DNA from: Dyella sp. BiH032
Lineage (GTDB): Bacteria > Pseudomonadota > Gammaproteobacteria > Xanthomonadales > Rhodanobacteraceae
Reading direction: 5' to 3'
DNA length: 64,000 nucleotides
Assembly (NCBI RefSeq): GCF_031954525.1
Contig: NZ_CP134867.1
Location: 1,798,001 to 1,862,000 of the forward strand
Positions 40,199 to 49,046 of the stretch are shown here, piece after piece. The number at the start of each line of letters is the position of its first letter. The first letter of the stretch is position 1. The notes under the pieces were generated by a model. That model searched no databases and was not told where the DNA came from. It worked only from the letters and a program-made list of their open reading frames with translations. Both the position numbers and the translations under genes were made by a program.

Positions 40199-40807
40199 TT
40201 ACAAACCTTCTGCCTTCATGGCGGCACGTACGCCCACGTCGTCGCGCATGCGCTGCGCAAAGCGGTCGAGGTGAGCGAGGCCGGACAGGTCCACGCCTTT
40301 ACCCTTGGCCCAGCGTTGCACCACGAAGAGATAAGGGTCGGCGATCGAGCGCGTGCCGGCCAGCCAGTCGCGATCGGCCAGTCGCGCGTCCAGGCGTTCG
40401 AACATGCCGCGCAGGCGCGTGCGCGAATTCGCCTGCAGTTCCGCGTGGGCGGACTCGTCAGCCACGAAGCGGGCCGGATTGAACAGCGGCTTGAACGCCT
40501 GGTGCACGTCGGAGTTGAGGTAAGCCAGCCAGCGCAGCACCTCGGCGCGTCCGCGCGCGCCGTCGCCACCAAGCTTCGCTTCCGGGAAACGGTCGGCCAG
40601 GTAGGAGAGGATCGCGACGTTTTCGGTGAGCAGCCAACCGTCGTCGTCCTGCAGCGTGGGAACCTGGCCGGAGGGGTTGACGGCCAGGTACTCGGGCGAG
40701 CGCAACAGGTCGCGCGCGACGGCGTGGGCTTCGTACGGCGCACCGATCCACTCGAGCACGATGTGGTCGGCCAGCGAACAGGCGCCGGGGATGTAGTACA
40801 GCTTCAT
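40199..40807 (-). CDS. glutathione S-transferase, bacterial beta class
   Basis: A 202-residue GST. The thioredoxin-like N-terminal domain begins KLYYIPGACSLADH, with Cys10 where beta-class GSTs have their catalytic Cys. NPSGQVPTL supplies the cis-Pro and ENVAILSYLADRFPEA the glutathione-binding Glu. A helical C-terminal domain follows. It conjugates or reduces electrophiles with glutathione in the cytoplasm. It lies 57 bp downstream of the TerC gene on the same strand and may be co-transcribed with it. Confidence 0.93.
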   Translation of the reverse strand: MKLYYIPGACSLADHIVLEWIGAPYEAHAVARDLLRSPEYLAVNPSGQVPTLQDDDGWLLTENVAILSYLADRFPEAKLGGDGARGRAEVLRWLAYLNSDVHQAFKPLFNPARFVADESAHAELQANSRTRLRGMFERLDARLADRDWLAGTRSIADPYLFVVQRWAKGKGVDLSGLAHLDRFAQRMRDDVGVRAAMKAEGL

Positions 40808-40864
40808 GGCATTCCTTCGGTGGGGCTGGGGCGGCGCGCAGTGTGACCGGCCGCCCTCGTGTGC

Positions 40865-41548
40865 TCAAGCGGCCCGCGACAAGCGCCGCTGACGCTGCGC
40901 ATACCAGCCGCCGCCGCAGATGGCGGCCACCAGCACCACGTCCAGCACGTACTTCGCCCAGCCGTGCGTGTCGAACCAGGGCTTGAGCAGATGATCGTGC
41001 GCGATCATGCGCGCCGCCGTCCAGGCGATGGCGCCGGCGCCGATGTAGACGATGACGGGGAAGCGCTCGATCAGCTTGAGGATCAGCGTCGAGCCCCACA
41101 CCACCAGCGGCACGCTGATTGCCAGGCCGATGATGACCAGGGCCATGTGCCCACCGGACGCGCCGGCGATCGCGAGTACGTTGTCCAGGCCCATCAGCGC
41201 GTCGGCCACGATGATGGTGCGCAACGCGGCCCAGAAGTTGTTGGCGGGGTTGATGTCATGGCCGTCGCCGTCGTCCGAGCGCAACAGCTTCCAGGCGATC
41301 GGGAGCAGCAGCAGGCCGCCGGCCAGCATCAGCCCGGGCAGCTTGAGCAGATAGACCACCACGGCGGTAAGCGCTACACGCACGGCGACGGCGCCGAAGG
41401 TGCCCCAGAACACGGCCTTCTTCTGCAAGTGCTTGGGCAGGTTGCGCGCGGCGAGTGCGATGACGATGGCGTTGTCGCCGGCCAGGACCAGGTCCAGCAG
41501 AACGATGGCGAACAGGCCGGAGAAGAACTGCGGGGTGAGGAAATCCAT
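40865..41548 (-). CDS. TerC-family integral membrane protein, likely Mn2+ exporter
   Basis: A 227-residue inner-membrane protein with about seven segments. It carries the TerC acidic motifs LDLVLAGDNAIVIAL (about 18-32) and VADALMGLDNVLAIAG. Proteins of this family (for example Alx in E. coli) are linked to manganese efflux. The start MDFLTPQ at 41548 is chosen because the frame upstream runs straight through a riboswitch. That yybP-ykoY leader (41608-41735) is strong evidence that manganese controls it. Confidence 0.92.
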   Translation of the reverse strand: MDFLTPQFFSGLFAIVLLDLVLAGDNAIVIALAARNLPKHLQKKAVFWGTFGAVAVRVALTAVVVYLLKLPGLMLAGGLLLLPIAWKLLRSDDGDGHDINPANNFWAALRTIIVADALMGLDNVLAIAGASGGHMALVIIGLAISVPLVVWGSTLILKLIERFPVIVYIGAGAIAWTAARMIAHDHLLKPWFDTHGWAKYVLDVVLVAAICGGGWYAQRQRRLSRAA

Positions 41549-41607
41549 GCGGTGTCGGTTCCTGCGCGCGGGACGAATGCAGCAACCACGGGCGCACGCA
41601 GCCCCGT

Positions 41608-41735
41608 GATTACCGCAAAAGTCTCGTTCGCGGCGTAGCCGCTGCGGTGACCGGAGCGGTGCCCCGCTCGTGATGACGACCACTGCAAGGACGCCAAAGG
41701 AACGGCGTCCTGAACTACTCCCCTTTGGGGTCGAT
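41608..41735 (-). ncRNA. yybP-ykoY manganese riboswitch
   Basis: On the minus strand the leader begins with CAAAGGGGAGUAG (41714-41726), the invariant 5-prime motif of this class. It has a GC-rich helix and closes with CGAGACUUUUGCGGUAA near 41612-41630, the matching 3-prime part with its conserved ACUUUUGC. Both motifs stand in the right order and about 90 nt apart. A CACGGG/CCCGUG stem (41588-41609) sits between the aptamer and the TerC start and may be the expression platform. Family knowledge: these RNAs bind Mn2+ and turn on exporters. Confidence 0.85.
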
Positions 41736-41744
41736 AGATGCGGC

Positions 41745-41774
41745 ATTGTCGGTGCCGCCCTGCATACCAGTCAA
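41745..41774 (-). promoter_or_regulatory. promoter of the riboswitch-TerC transcript
   Basis: On the minus strand TTGACT (41769-41774) and GACAAT (41745-41750) are separated by 18 bp, a good sigma-70 promoter. It would start the RNA about 41738, right at the 5-prime edge of the riboswitch. Confidence 0.75.
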
Positions 41775-41807
41775 GCTGAAGCTCTTAAGGAAAAGGCTTG
41801 CTGCCGC

Positions 41808-41813
41808 TACAAT
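41808..41813 (+). promoter_or_regulatory. possible -10 element for acnD
   Basis: TACAAT lies 140 bp upstream of the acnD start in the divergent gap shared with the TerC promoter. The -35 position (TTAAGG, 17-bp spacing) is poor, so an activator may be needed. Nothing else is visible between here and 41952. Confidence 0.3.
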
Positions 41814-41952
41814 GCGCGAATCATATGCACCCCTGTCGATCGCCCCAACTGCCGGTTTTGCAAAGAAATGGGCGGTTGCCGGGTGGCGAGCGCGGGCCAG
41901 GCGCCAGCCTGCGGCCAGCGGGGCGTTTCTATCTCCAAGGTTTTCGACAGCC

Positions 41953-44547
41953 ATGAATACCAATTACCGCCGATCCCTTCCCGGTACGTCGCTGGATTAT
42001 TTCGACGCGCGCGCCGCCGTGGAGGCGATCCAGCCCGGCGCCTACGACGGCTTGCCTTATACGTCGCGCGTGCTCGCCGAGAACCTGGTGCGCCGCTGCG
42101 ATCCGGCCGTGCTCGACGAGTGCCTCAGGCAGATCATCGAACGCAAGCGCGAACGCGATTTCCCGTGGTTCCCGGCGCGCGTGGTGTGCCATGACATCCT
42201 CGGCCAGACGGCCCTGGTCGATCTGGCCGGTCTGCGCGACGCGATCGCCGAACGCGGTGGCGATCCGGCCAAGGTCAATCCGGTGGTACCGGTGCAGCTG
42301 ATCGTCGACCACTCGCTGGCGGTGGAGTGCGGCGGCTTCGATCCGGATGCGTTCGCGAAGAATCGCGCCATCGAGGATCGCCGCAACGAGGACCGCTTCC
42401 ATTTCATCGAATGGACCAAGAAGGCGTTCGAAAACGTCGACGTCATCCCGCCGGGCAACGGCATCATGCACCAGATCAACCTGGAGAAGATGTCGCCGGT
42501 GATCCAGGTGCAGGACGGAGTGGCCTATCCCGACACCTGCGTGGGCACCGACAGCCATACGCCGCACGTAGACGCGCTCGGCGTCATCGCCATCGGCGTG
42601 GGTGGCCTGGAAGCGGAGAACGTGATGCTCGGTCGCGCCTCGTGGATGCGCCTGCCAGACATCGTGGGCGTGGAACTGACCGGCAAGCGGCAGCCGGGCA
42701 TCACCGCCACCGACATCGTGCTGGCGCTCACCGAGTTCCTGCGCAAGGAGAAAGTGGTCGGCGCCTACCTGGAATTCCGCGGCGAAGGCGCGGCCAGCCT
42801 CACGCTCGGCGATCGCGCCACCATTTCCAACATGGCGCCCGAGTATGGCGCGACCGCCGCGATGTTCTTCATCGACGGCCAGACCACCGATTACCTGCGC
42901 CTCACCGGCCGCAGCGACGAGCAGGTGAGGCTGGTGGAAACCTACGCCAAGGCCGCGGGCCTGTGGGCCGATACGCTTGCCGATGCGCAGTACGAGCGCA
43001 CGCTGACGTTCGACCTGTCCTCGGTGGTGCGGAACATGGCGGGTCCGTCGAATCCGCACAAGCGTCTGCCTACGTCCGATCTCGCTGCGCGCGGCATCGC
43101 CGGCCAGTGGGAAGAGAAGCCGGGGCAGATGCCCGATGGTGCGGTGATCATCGCCGCCATCACGAGCTGCACCAACACGAGCAATCCGCGTAACGTGATC
43201 GCGGCAGCGCTGCTGGCGCGCAATGCGAACGCGCGGGGTCTCACGCGCAAGCCATGGGTGAAGAGCTCGCTCGCGCCCGGTTCCAAGGCAGTGGAGCTGT
43301 ACCTGAAGGAGGCAAACCTGCTGCCGGAACTGGAGCAGCTCGGCTTCGGCATCGTCGCGTTCGCCTGCACCACCTGCAACGGCATGTCCGGCGCGCTCGA
43401 CCCGAAGATCCAGCAGGAGATCATCGACCGCGACCTGTATGCCACCGCCGTGTTGTCGGGCAACCGCAACTTCGATGGGCGCATCCATCCGTATGCCAAG
43501 CAGGCCTTCCTGGCCTCGCCGCCGCTGGTGGTGGCCTATGCCATCGCCGGCACCATCCGTTTCGATATCGAGAAGGACGTGCTGGGTGTCGATGCCAATG
43601 GCCAGCCGGTGACGCTGAAGGACATCTGGCCCACGGACGAGGAGATCGACGCGATCGTGTCATCCAGCGTGAAGCCGGAGCAGTTCCGCCGGGTCTACGA
43701 GCCGATGTTCGCGCGCACCGGTCATGCCGGCACGCGCGCCGCGCCGCTGTATGCGTGGCGTGCGCAGAGCACGTACATCCGCCGTCCGCCGTACTGGGAA
43801 GGTGCGCTCGCCGGCGAGCGCACGCTCAAGGGCATGCGTCCGCTCGCGGTGCTGGGCGACAACATCACGACGGACCACCTGTCGCCATCCAACGCGATCC
43901 TGCTCGATAGCGCGGCCGGCGAATACCTGGCCAAGATGGGCTTGCCCGAAGAGGACTTCAATTCGTACGCGACCCATCGCGGCGATCACTTGACGGCTCA
44001 GCGCGCGACGTTCGCCAATCCCACCCTGGTCAACGAGATGGCGGTGATCGACGGCGAGGTGAAGAAGGGTTCGCTGGCGCGCGTGGAGCCGGAAGGCAAG
44101 GTCATGCGCATGTGGGAAGCGATCGAGACCTACATGGAGCGCAAGCAGCCGCTGATCGTGGTTGCCGGCGCCGACTACGGCCAGGGCTCCTCGCGCGACT
44201 GGGCCGCGAAGGGCGTGCGGCTGGCGGGCGTCGAGGCGATCGTGGCGGAAGGCTTCGAGCGCATCCATCGCACCAACCTGATCGGCATGGGCGTGCTGCC
44301 GCTGGAGTTCAAGCCGGGCACCAACCGCAAAACGCTGGGTATCGACGGCACCGAAACCTTCGACGTGGCGGGCGCGCGCACGCCGCGCGCGGACCTCACG
44401 CTGGTCATCCATCGCAAGAACGGCGAGCGCGTCGACGTGCCGGTGACCTGCCGTCTGGATACCGCCGAGGAAGTGTCGATCTATGAAGCCGGCGGCGTGC
44501 TGCAGCGCTTCGCGCAGGATTTCCTCGAGGCTTCGCAGGCGGCCTGA
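41953..44547 (+). CDS. acnD: Fe/S-dependent 2-methylcitrate dehydratase
   Basis: An 864-residue aconitase-family enzyme. 4Fe-4S ligands are in ITSCTNTSNPRN and CTTCNG. Substrate motifs include GTDSHTPHVDALGV, GQGSSRDWAAKG and TTDHLSPSN. The opening NTNYRRSLPGTSLDYFDARAAV is the AcnD pattern, distinct from AcnA or AcnB. It dehydrates 2-methylcitrate, and the product needs PrpF to be isomerised to 2-methyl-cis-aconitate. prpF follows directly. The start at 41953 fits the family; the frame upstream overlaps the control region. Confidence 0.95.
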   Translation: MNTNYRRSLPGTSLDYFDARAAVEAIQPGAYDGLPYTSRVLAENLVRRCDPAVLDECLRQIIERKRERDFPWFPARVVCHDILGQTALVDLAGLRDAIAERGGDPAKVNPVVPVQLIVDHSLAVECGGFDPDAFAKNRAIEDRRNEDRFHFIEWTKKAFENVDVIPPGNGIMHQINLEKMSPVIQVQDGVAYPDTCVGTDSHTPHVDALGVIAIGVGGLEAENVMLGRASWMRLPDIVGVELTGKRQPGITATDIVLALTEFLRKEKVVGAYLEFRGEGAASLTLGDRATISNMAPEYGATAAMFFIDGQTTDYLRLTGRSDEQVRLVETYAKAAGLWADTLADAQYERTLTFDLSSVVRNMAGPSNPHKRLPTSDLAARGIAGQWEEKPGQMPDGAVIIAAITSCTNTSNPRNVIAAALLARNANARGLTRKPWVKSSLAPGSKAVELYLKEANLLPELEQLGFGIVAFACTTCNGMSGALDPKIQQEIIDRDLYATAVLSGNRNFDGRIHPYAKQAFLASPPLVVAYAIAGTIRFDIEKDVLGVDANGQPVTLKDIWPTDEEIDAIVSSSVKPEQFRRVYEPMFARTGHAGTRAAPLYAWRAQSTYIRRPPYWEGALAGERTLKGMRPLAVLGDNITTDHLSPSNAILLDSAAGEYLAKMGLPEEDFNSYATHRGDHLTAQRATFANPTLVNEMAVIDGEVKKGSLARVEPEGKVMRMWEAIETYMERKQPLIVVAGADYGQGSSRDWAAKGVRLAGVEAIVAEGFERIHRTNLIGMGVLPLEFKPGTNRKTLGIDGTETFDVAGARTPRADLTLVIHRKNGERVDVPVTCRLDTAEEVSIYEAGGVLQRFAQDFLEASQAA

Positions 44548-44652
44548 TCAGGCTTCGATCCGCGTGGCGATGCTTGGCGGCGTCGCCCGCGGCGGATGGC
44601 TTCGCCTGCCCGCGATGCGGGCGAAGTCCAGTCATCACAGGACAACCACACC

Positions 44653-45837
44653 ATGGCCCATCTTCCCCAGCTCCGGATTCCCGCCACTTACATGCGCGGC
44701 GGCACCAGCAAGGGCGTGTTCTTCCGTCTGCAGGACCTGCCCGAGGCCGCGCAGGCGCCGGGCGTCGCCCGCGATGCGCTGCTGCTTCGCGTGATTGGCA
44801 GCCCCGATCCCTACGGCAAGCAGATCGACGGCATGGGCGGCGCCACCTCCAGCACCAGCAAGACGGTGATCGTGTCCAAAAGCAGCCGCCCTGACCATGA
44901 TGTGGACTATCTGTTCGGCCAGGTGGCTATCGACAAGGCGTTCGTGGACTGGAGCGGCAACTGCGGCAATCTCTCCGCGGCGGTCGGGCCGTTCGCCATT
45001 GCGGGCGGGCTGGTCGATCCCGCGCGTGTGCCGCGGGATGGCGTGGCGGTGGTGCGCATCTGGCAGGCCAATATCGGCAAGACGATCATCGCCCATGTGC
45101 CGATGACCGGCGGTGCGGTGCAGGAGACCGGCGATTTCGAGTTGGACGGCGTCACCTTTCTTGCCGCGGAAGTGCAGCTCGAGTTCATGGACCCCGCCGC
45201 GGAAGAAGAGGGGGCGGGCGGAGCCATGTTCCCCACCGGAAACCTCGTCGATGATCTCGTGGTGCCGGGCGTCGGCACGCTCAAGGCGACGATGATCAAT
45301 GCCGGCATTCCCACGATCTTCGTCGAGGCCTCGGCGATCGGCTACACCGGCACGGAGCTGCAGGACGCGATCAACGGCGACGCCAAGGCGCTGGCGATGT
45401 TCGAGACCATCCGCGCGCACGGTGCGCTGCGCATGGGCCTGATCGGTTCGCTCGACCAGATCGCCACGCGCCAGCACACGCCCAAGGTGGCCTTCGTCGC
45501 CCGCCCCGCCGACTACGTCGCGTCGAGCGGCAAGCCGGTGCATGCCGGTGACGTCGACCTGCTGGTGCGTGCGATGTCGATGGGCAAGCTGCATCACGCC
45601 ATGATGGGCACGGCGGCCGTCGCCATCGGCACTGCGGCGGCGATTCCGGGCACGCTGGTGAACATCGCGGCGGGTGGCGGTGAGCGTCATGCGGTGCGCT
45701 TCGGCCATCCGTCCGGGACGTTGCGGGTGGGCGCCGAGGCGGTGCAGATCGATGGCACGTGGAGCGTCACCAAGGCGGTCATGAGCCGGAGCGCGCGCGT
45801 GCTGATGGAGGGCTGGGTGCGCGTACCCGCGGGCTGA
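44653..45837 (+). CDS. prpF: 2-methylaconitate cis-trans isomerase
   Basis: A 394-residue protein of the PrpF family (diaminopimelate-epimerase-like fold). It begins with the signature IPATYMRGGTSKGVFFR, followed by DGMGGATSSTSKTVIV and DWSGNCGNLSAAVGPFA. It converts the AcnD product so that aconitase can complete the methylcitrate cycle. It lies 105 bp after acnD and 124 bp before prpD on the same strand, evidently one operon. Confidence 0.95.
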   Translation: MAHLPQLRIPATYMRGGTSKGVFFRLQDLPEAAQAPGVARDALLLRVIGSPDPYGKQIDGMGGATSSTSKTVIVSKSSRPDHDVDYLFGQVAIDKAFVDWSGNCGNLSAAVGPFAIAGGLVDPARVPRDGVAVVRIWQANIGKTIIAHVPMTGGAVQETGDFELDGVTFLAAEVQLEFMDPAAEEEGAGGAMFPTGNLVDDLVVPGVGTLKATMINAGIPTIFVEASAIGYTGTELQDAINGDAKALAMFETIRAHGALRMGLIGSLDQIATRQHTPKVAFVARPADYVASSGKPVHAGDVDLLVRAMSMGKLHHAMMGTAAVAIGTAAAIPGTLVNIAAGGGERHAVRFGHPSGTLRVGAEAVQIDGTWSVTKAVMSRSARVLMEGWVRVPAG

Positions 45838-45961
45838 ACTCGCCGGAGCGGACGCGGGCGCCCTTCTGTAGCGGCGGCATGCTCGGCTAATCTCGGCAAG
45901 GGCGGCGTCGAACGATCGGGCTCAGGCGCCCGGCGCGCCGCTTCGGTGCCAGGAGATGAGC

Positions 45962-47413
45962 ATGAGTGCGCATGACATCCGCTCGGCCGAGCGTCCGGAC
46001 CCCGACCAGCCGCTGGTCGACGTGTCGGACTACGTGACCGGGTATCGGATCGACTCGGCCGAGGCTTACGACACCGCGCGCTACGTGCTGCTCGACTCGC
46101 TGGCGACGGCAATGCTGGCGATGAAGTTCCCCGAATGCGTCAAGCATCTCGGCCCGCTCGTCCCGGGCGCCACGTTGCCGGGCGGGGCGCGGGTGCCGGG
46201 CACCAGCCACGAGCTGGACCCCGCGCAGGCCGCGTTTGCCATTGGCACGCAGATCCGCTGGCTGGATTTCAACGACACCTGGCTGGCGGCGGAGTGGGGT
46301 CATCCTTCCGACAACCTCGGTGCCATTCTTGCCGTGGCCGACTACCTCAGCCGCAAGGCCCAGCGCGAAGGCGGCGAGCCGATGACCGTGCGCGACGTGC
46401 TGGCGTGGGCAATCAAGGCTCACGAGATCCAGGGCTGCTATGCGCTGCGCAACAGCTTCAACCGGGTCGGCCAGGACCATGTGATCCTGGTGCGGCTGGC
46501 CTCGACCGCCGTAGCCACCGCGATGCTCGGCGGCGGCAAGGACCAGGTCGTCACCGCCGTTTCGCACAGCTGGATCGACAACGGCGCGTTGCGCACCTAT
46601 CGCCACGCGCCCAATACCGGCCCGCGCAAGAGCTGGGCCGCGGGCGATGCCTGCCGCCGCGCGGTCATCCATGCAATCAATGCGGTCTACCGTGGCGTCG
46701 CGGGTTATCCCTCCGCGCTGAGCGCCCGGACCTGGGGCTATTACGACGTGGCGTTCAAGGGCAGGGCGTTCGAGTTCGAGCGTCCGTTCGGCAGTTACGT
46801 GATGGAGAACGTGCTGTTCAAGATCAGTTTCCCGGCAGAGTTCCATGCCCAGACGGCCGTGGAGTGCGCCATGAAGCTGCATCCCCAGATGGCCGGCAGG
46901 GTCGACCAGATCGAAAAGGTGGCGATCGAGACACAGGAAGCGGGCATGCGCATCATCGACAAGACCGGCCCGCTGGCCAGTTACGCCGACCGCGATCACT
47001 GCATCCAGTACATGGTGGCGGTGCCGCTGATCTTCGGCCGCCTGACCGCGGAGGACTACGGTGATGAGGTCTCCGCCGACCCGCGCATCGACGCGCTGCG
47101 CGAAAAAATGGTGGTCAGCGAGAATCCTCGTTTCACCCAGGATTATTTCGACCCGGACAAGCGCTATATCGGCAACGCCGTGCAGGTGTTCTTCAAGGAC
47201 GGCAGCTGCACGGAGAAGGTGTCGGTCGATTACCCGATCGGTCACCGCCGGCGCCGTGCCGAGGGTATCCCGGTGCTGCTAAGCAAATTCGAGGCCGCCA
47301 TGCGCGGGCACTTGCCTGCCCACCGGGTCGCGGCGATTCTCCACGCGGTGGATGACCCCGGCAGGATGGATGCCATGCCTGTGCAGGAATTCATGGCACT
47401 CTTCACGTTGTAA
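45962..47413 (+). CDS. prpD: Fe/S-independent 2-methylcitrate dehydratase
   Basis: A 483-residue MmgE/PrpD-family enzyme. The diagnostic segment is RWLDFNDTWLAAEWGHPSDNLG; others are NTGPRKSWAAGDACRR, SALSARTWGYYDV and ISFPAEFHAQTAVECA. It performs the same step as AcnD plus PrpF, so this strain carries both routes side by side. ATG 45962 is chosen over ATG 45956 because AGGAG ends exactly at 45955, leaving six bases to the second ATG but none to the first. It closes the acnD-prpF-prpD run. Confidence 0.95.
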   Translation: MSAHDIRSAERPDPDQPLVDVSDYVTGYRIDSAEAYDTARYVLLDSLATAMLAMKFPECVKHLGPLVPGATLPGGARVPGTSHELDPAQAAFAIGTQIRWLDFNDTWLAAEWGHPSDNLGAILAVADYLSRKAQREGGEPMTVRDVLAWAIKAHEIQGCYALRNSFNRVGQDHVILVRLASTAVATAMLGGGKDQVVTAVSHSWIDNGALRTYRHAPNTGPRKSWAAGDACRRAVIHAINAVYRGVAGYPSALSARTWGYYDVAFKGRAFEFERPFGSYVMENVLFKISFPAEFHAQTAVECAMKLHPQMAGRVDQIEKVAIETQEAGMRIIDKTGPLASYADRDHCIQYMVAVPLIFGRLTAEDYGDEVSADPRIDALREKMVVSENPRFTQDYFDPDKRYIGNAVQVFFKDGSCTEKVSVDYPIGHRRRRAEGIPVLLSKFEAAMRGHLPAHRVAAILHAVDDPGRMDAMPVQEFMALFTL

Positions 47414-47472
47414 AGACGGTGTGAGCTGAAAACTGAACGAGCGTTCGGAGTGGCTAGCAATTGTTTGTTTTT

Positions 47473-47481
47473 TGCTAAACT
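47473..47481 (+). promoter_or_regulatory. extended -10 promoter of the first ompA copy
   Basis: TGCTAAACT, an extended -10 (TGn plus TAAACT), sits in a T-rich stretch. The second OmpA gene has TGCTACACT at the same place, and both are followed by CTCTnCGC. No good -35 is present. The leader RNA would be about 120 nt. Confidence 0.5.
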
Positions 47482-47609
47482 CTCCGCGCCCGTTTCGGGT
47501 GGTTTAGCTTCAAGGCCGGCATCGGCCCGGACTCATGGCGGCATGGCCCGCGGGGTCGTTCGCCTGGGGGTGGAACGGACGCGAAAACCAATAAACGAGG
47601 AGACACCTG

Positions 47610-48725
47610 ATGAAACGTAAGGGCTTGTACTTTCTGATCGCGCTTGCCCTGGGTGGCGTAGGTGCCGCTCATGCGCAGGACAGCAGCTCCAGCGCAACCA
47701 CTTCCACCTACGACGACCGTTGGTACATCGCCCCCACCGTGGGCGGCTACTACAACGATACCGACCGCAATACGAACAGCCGCCAGGTCTATTACGGCCT
47801 GGGCGTAGGCAAGTTCATCGCGCCGAACGCGTCGATCGACCTGTTCATCGACCGCACCAAGCGCGACATCGACAGCAAGATCGGTGGCGGTAACTGGTCG
47901 AACAACAATTACGGCGTGGCCGGACGCTTCTATTTCGGCGCGTGGGACGCATGGCGTCCGTACCTGCTGGCTGGCGTGATGGGCAGCTACCATCACAGCC
48001 GCTTCGACAATGGCTGGTCGCCGGCCGCCGAGTTGGGCGTCGGTATCTCCAAGACCATCACCGACAGCAGCGACATCCGTGCGGAAGCCGGCTACCGCTA
48101 CGACTGGGACGACAAGACCCAGCCGGAGAAGAACGGCTACGGCGACTGGTTCCTGGGCTTCAGCGTGGTGTCGCGCTTCGGCGCTCCGCCGGCCGCCCCG
48201 GCCGTCGCGCCGCCCCCGCCGGCTGCGCCTGACTGCTCCAAGCTGGACAGCGACGGCGATGGCGTAAACGACTGCGACGACAAGTGCCCGGGTACGCCTG
48301 CCGGTACCATCGTCGGTCCGGATGGTTGCCCGCAGAAGGTCGTGATCGACCTGCGCGGCGTGAACTTCAAGTTCGATTATCCGAAGAAGGGGCACGTCAA
48401 GGCCGGCGAAATCGGCAAGGCGCTCGCCGCGCCGACAGCCGATTCGATCGCCATCCTCGACCAGGCTGTCGACACCCTGCAGCGCTACCCGCAGGTCAAG
48501 GTCACGGTGGCCGGCTATACCGACTCGGTCGGTACGGACGCCTACAACCAGAGCCTGTCCGAGCGTCGTGCGCAGATCGTGTACGACTACCTGACCTCGC
48601 ACGGCATCGATGCCAGCCGCCTGCAGGGCCCGATCGGCCATGGCGAAGCCGACCCGATCGACAGCAACGACACGGAGAGCGGCCGCGCCCGCAACCGTCG
48701 CACCGAGCTGCAGGTTCAGCAGTAA
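47610..48725 (+). CDS. OmpA-family outer-membrane protein, copy 1
   Basis: A 371-residue protein with a signal peptide ending AAHAQ (about 23) and an eight-strand OmpA-like barrel (about 35-195). A Pro/Ala hinge holds a Ca-binding thrombospondin-3-like segment, SDGDGVNDCDDKCPGTPAG, and the C-terminal OmpA domain binds peptidoglycan (YTDSVGTDAYNQSLSERRA). It anchors the outer membrane to the wall. It is the upstream member of a tandem pair. Relative to copy 2 it has a longer linker (GHVKAGEIGKALAA) before the C-terminal domain. GAGGAG precedes the ATG. Confidence 0.95.
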   Translation: MKRKGLYFLIALALGGVGAAHAQDSSSSATTSTYDDRWYIAPTVGGYYNDTDRNTNSRQVYYGLGVGKFIAPNASIDLFIDRTKRDIDSKIGGGNWSNNNYGVAGRFYFGAWDAWRPYLLAGVMGSYHHSRFDNGWSPAAELGVGISKTITDSSDIRAEAGYRYDWDDKTQPEKNGYGDWFLGFSVVSRFGAPPAAPAVAPPPPAAPDCSKLDSDGDGVNDCDDKCPGTPAGTIVGPDGCPQKVVIDLRGVNFKFDYPKKGHVKAGEIGKALAAPTADSIAILDQAVDTLQRYPQVKVTVAGYTDSVGTDAYNQSLSERRAQIVYDYLTSHGIDASRLQGPIGHGEADPIDSNDTESGRARNRRTELQVQQ

Positions 48726-48745
48726 CCGACCGCAAGGTCGTCTGG

Positions 48746-48776
48746 AAAAGCCCGGCGCAAGCCGGGCTTTTCTTTT
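48746..48776 (+). terminator. intrinsic terminator of the first ompA copy
   Basis: AAAAGCCCGGC pairs with GCCGGGCTTTT around a GCAA tetraloop, followed by CTTTT. Just upstream a smaller CGACC-GCAA-GGTCG stem (48727-48740) has the same GNRA loop. The intergenic stretch from here to the next promoter at 48905 shows nothing else. Confidence 0.9.
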
Positions 48777-48904
48777 GTCGGCGAAGCAGGCGGACGTGCG
48801 TTGGTGAGGCAGGGTTTCACGCGGATTTGCCTGAACGAGAACCCACCAAAAGCTTAAGCTGTCATGTTTGCCTGTTAAGGGACGTGTGTATCTCTTAACG
48901 GTTT

Positions 48905-48913
48905 TGCTACACT
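48905..48913 (+). promoter_or_regulatory. extended -10 promoter of the second ompA copy
   Basis: TGCTACACT corresponds to TGCTAAACT before the first copy, within TTTTGCTAnACTCTnCGC shared by both. It gives copy 2 its own transcript behind the terminator at 48746-48776. Confidence 0.5.
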
Positions 48914-49046
48914 CTGCGCCGCTTGCTGTTAGGAACGTCAAGCAAGGGACCATGAAAGTCCCTGTATGTCGAACCCTGAAGTTCTGACGCGCGATTTCCG
49001 TCTGGGGTGGAACGGACGCGAAAACCAATAAACGAGGAGACACCTG

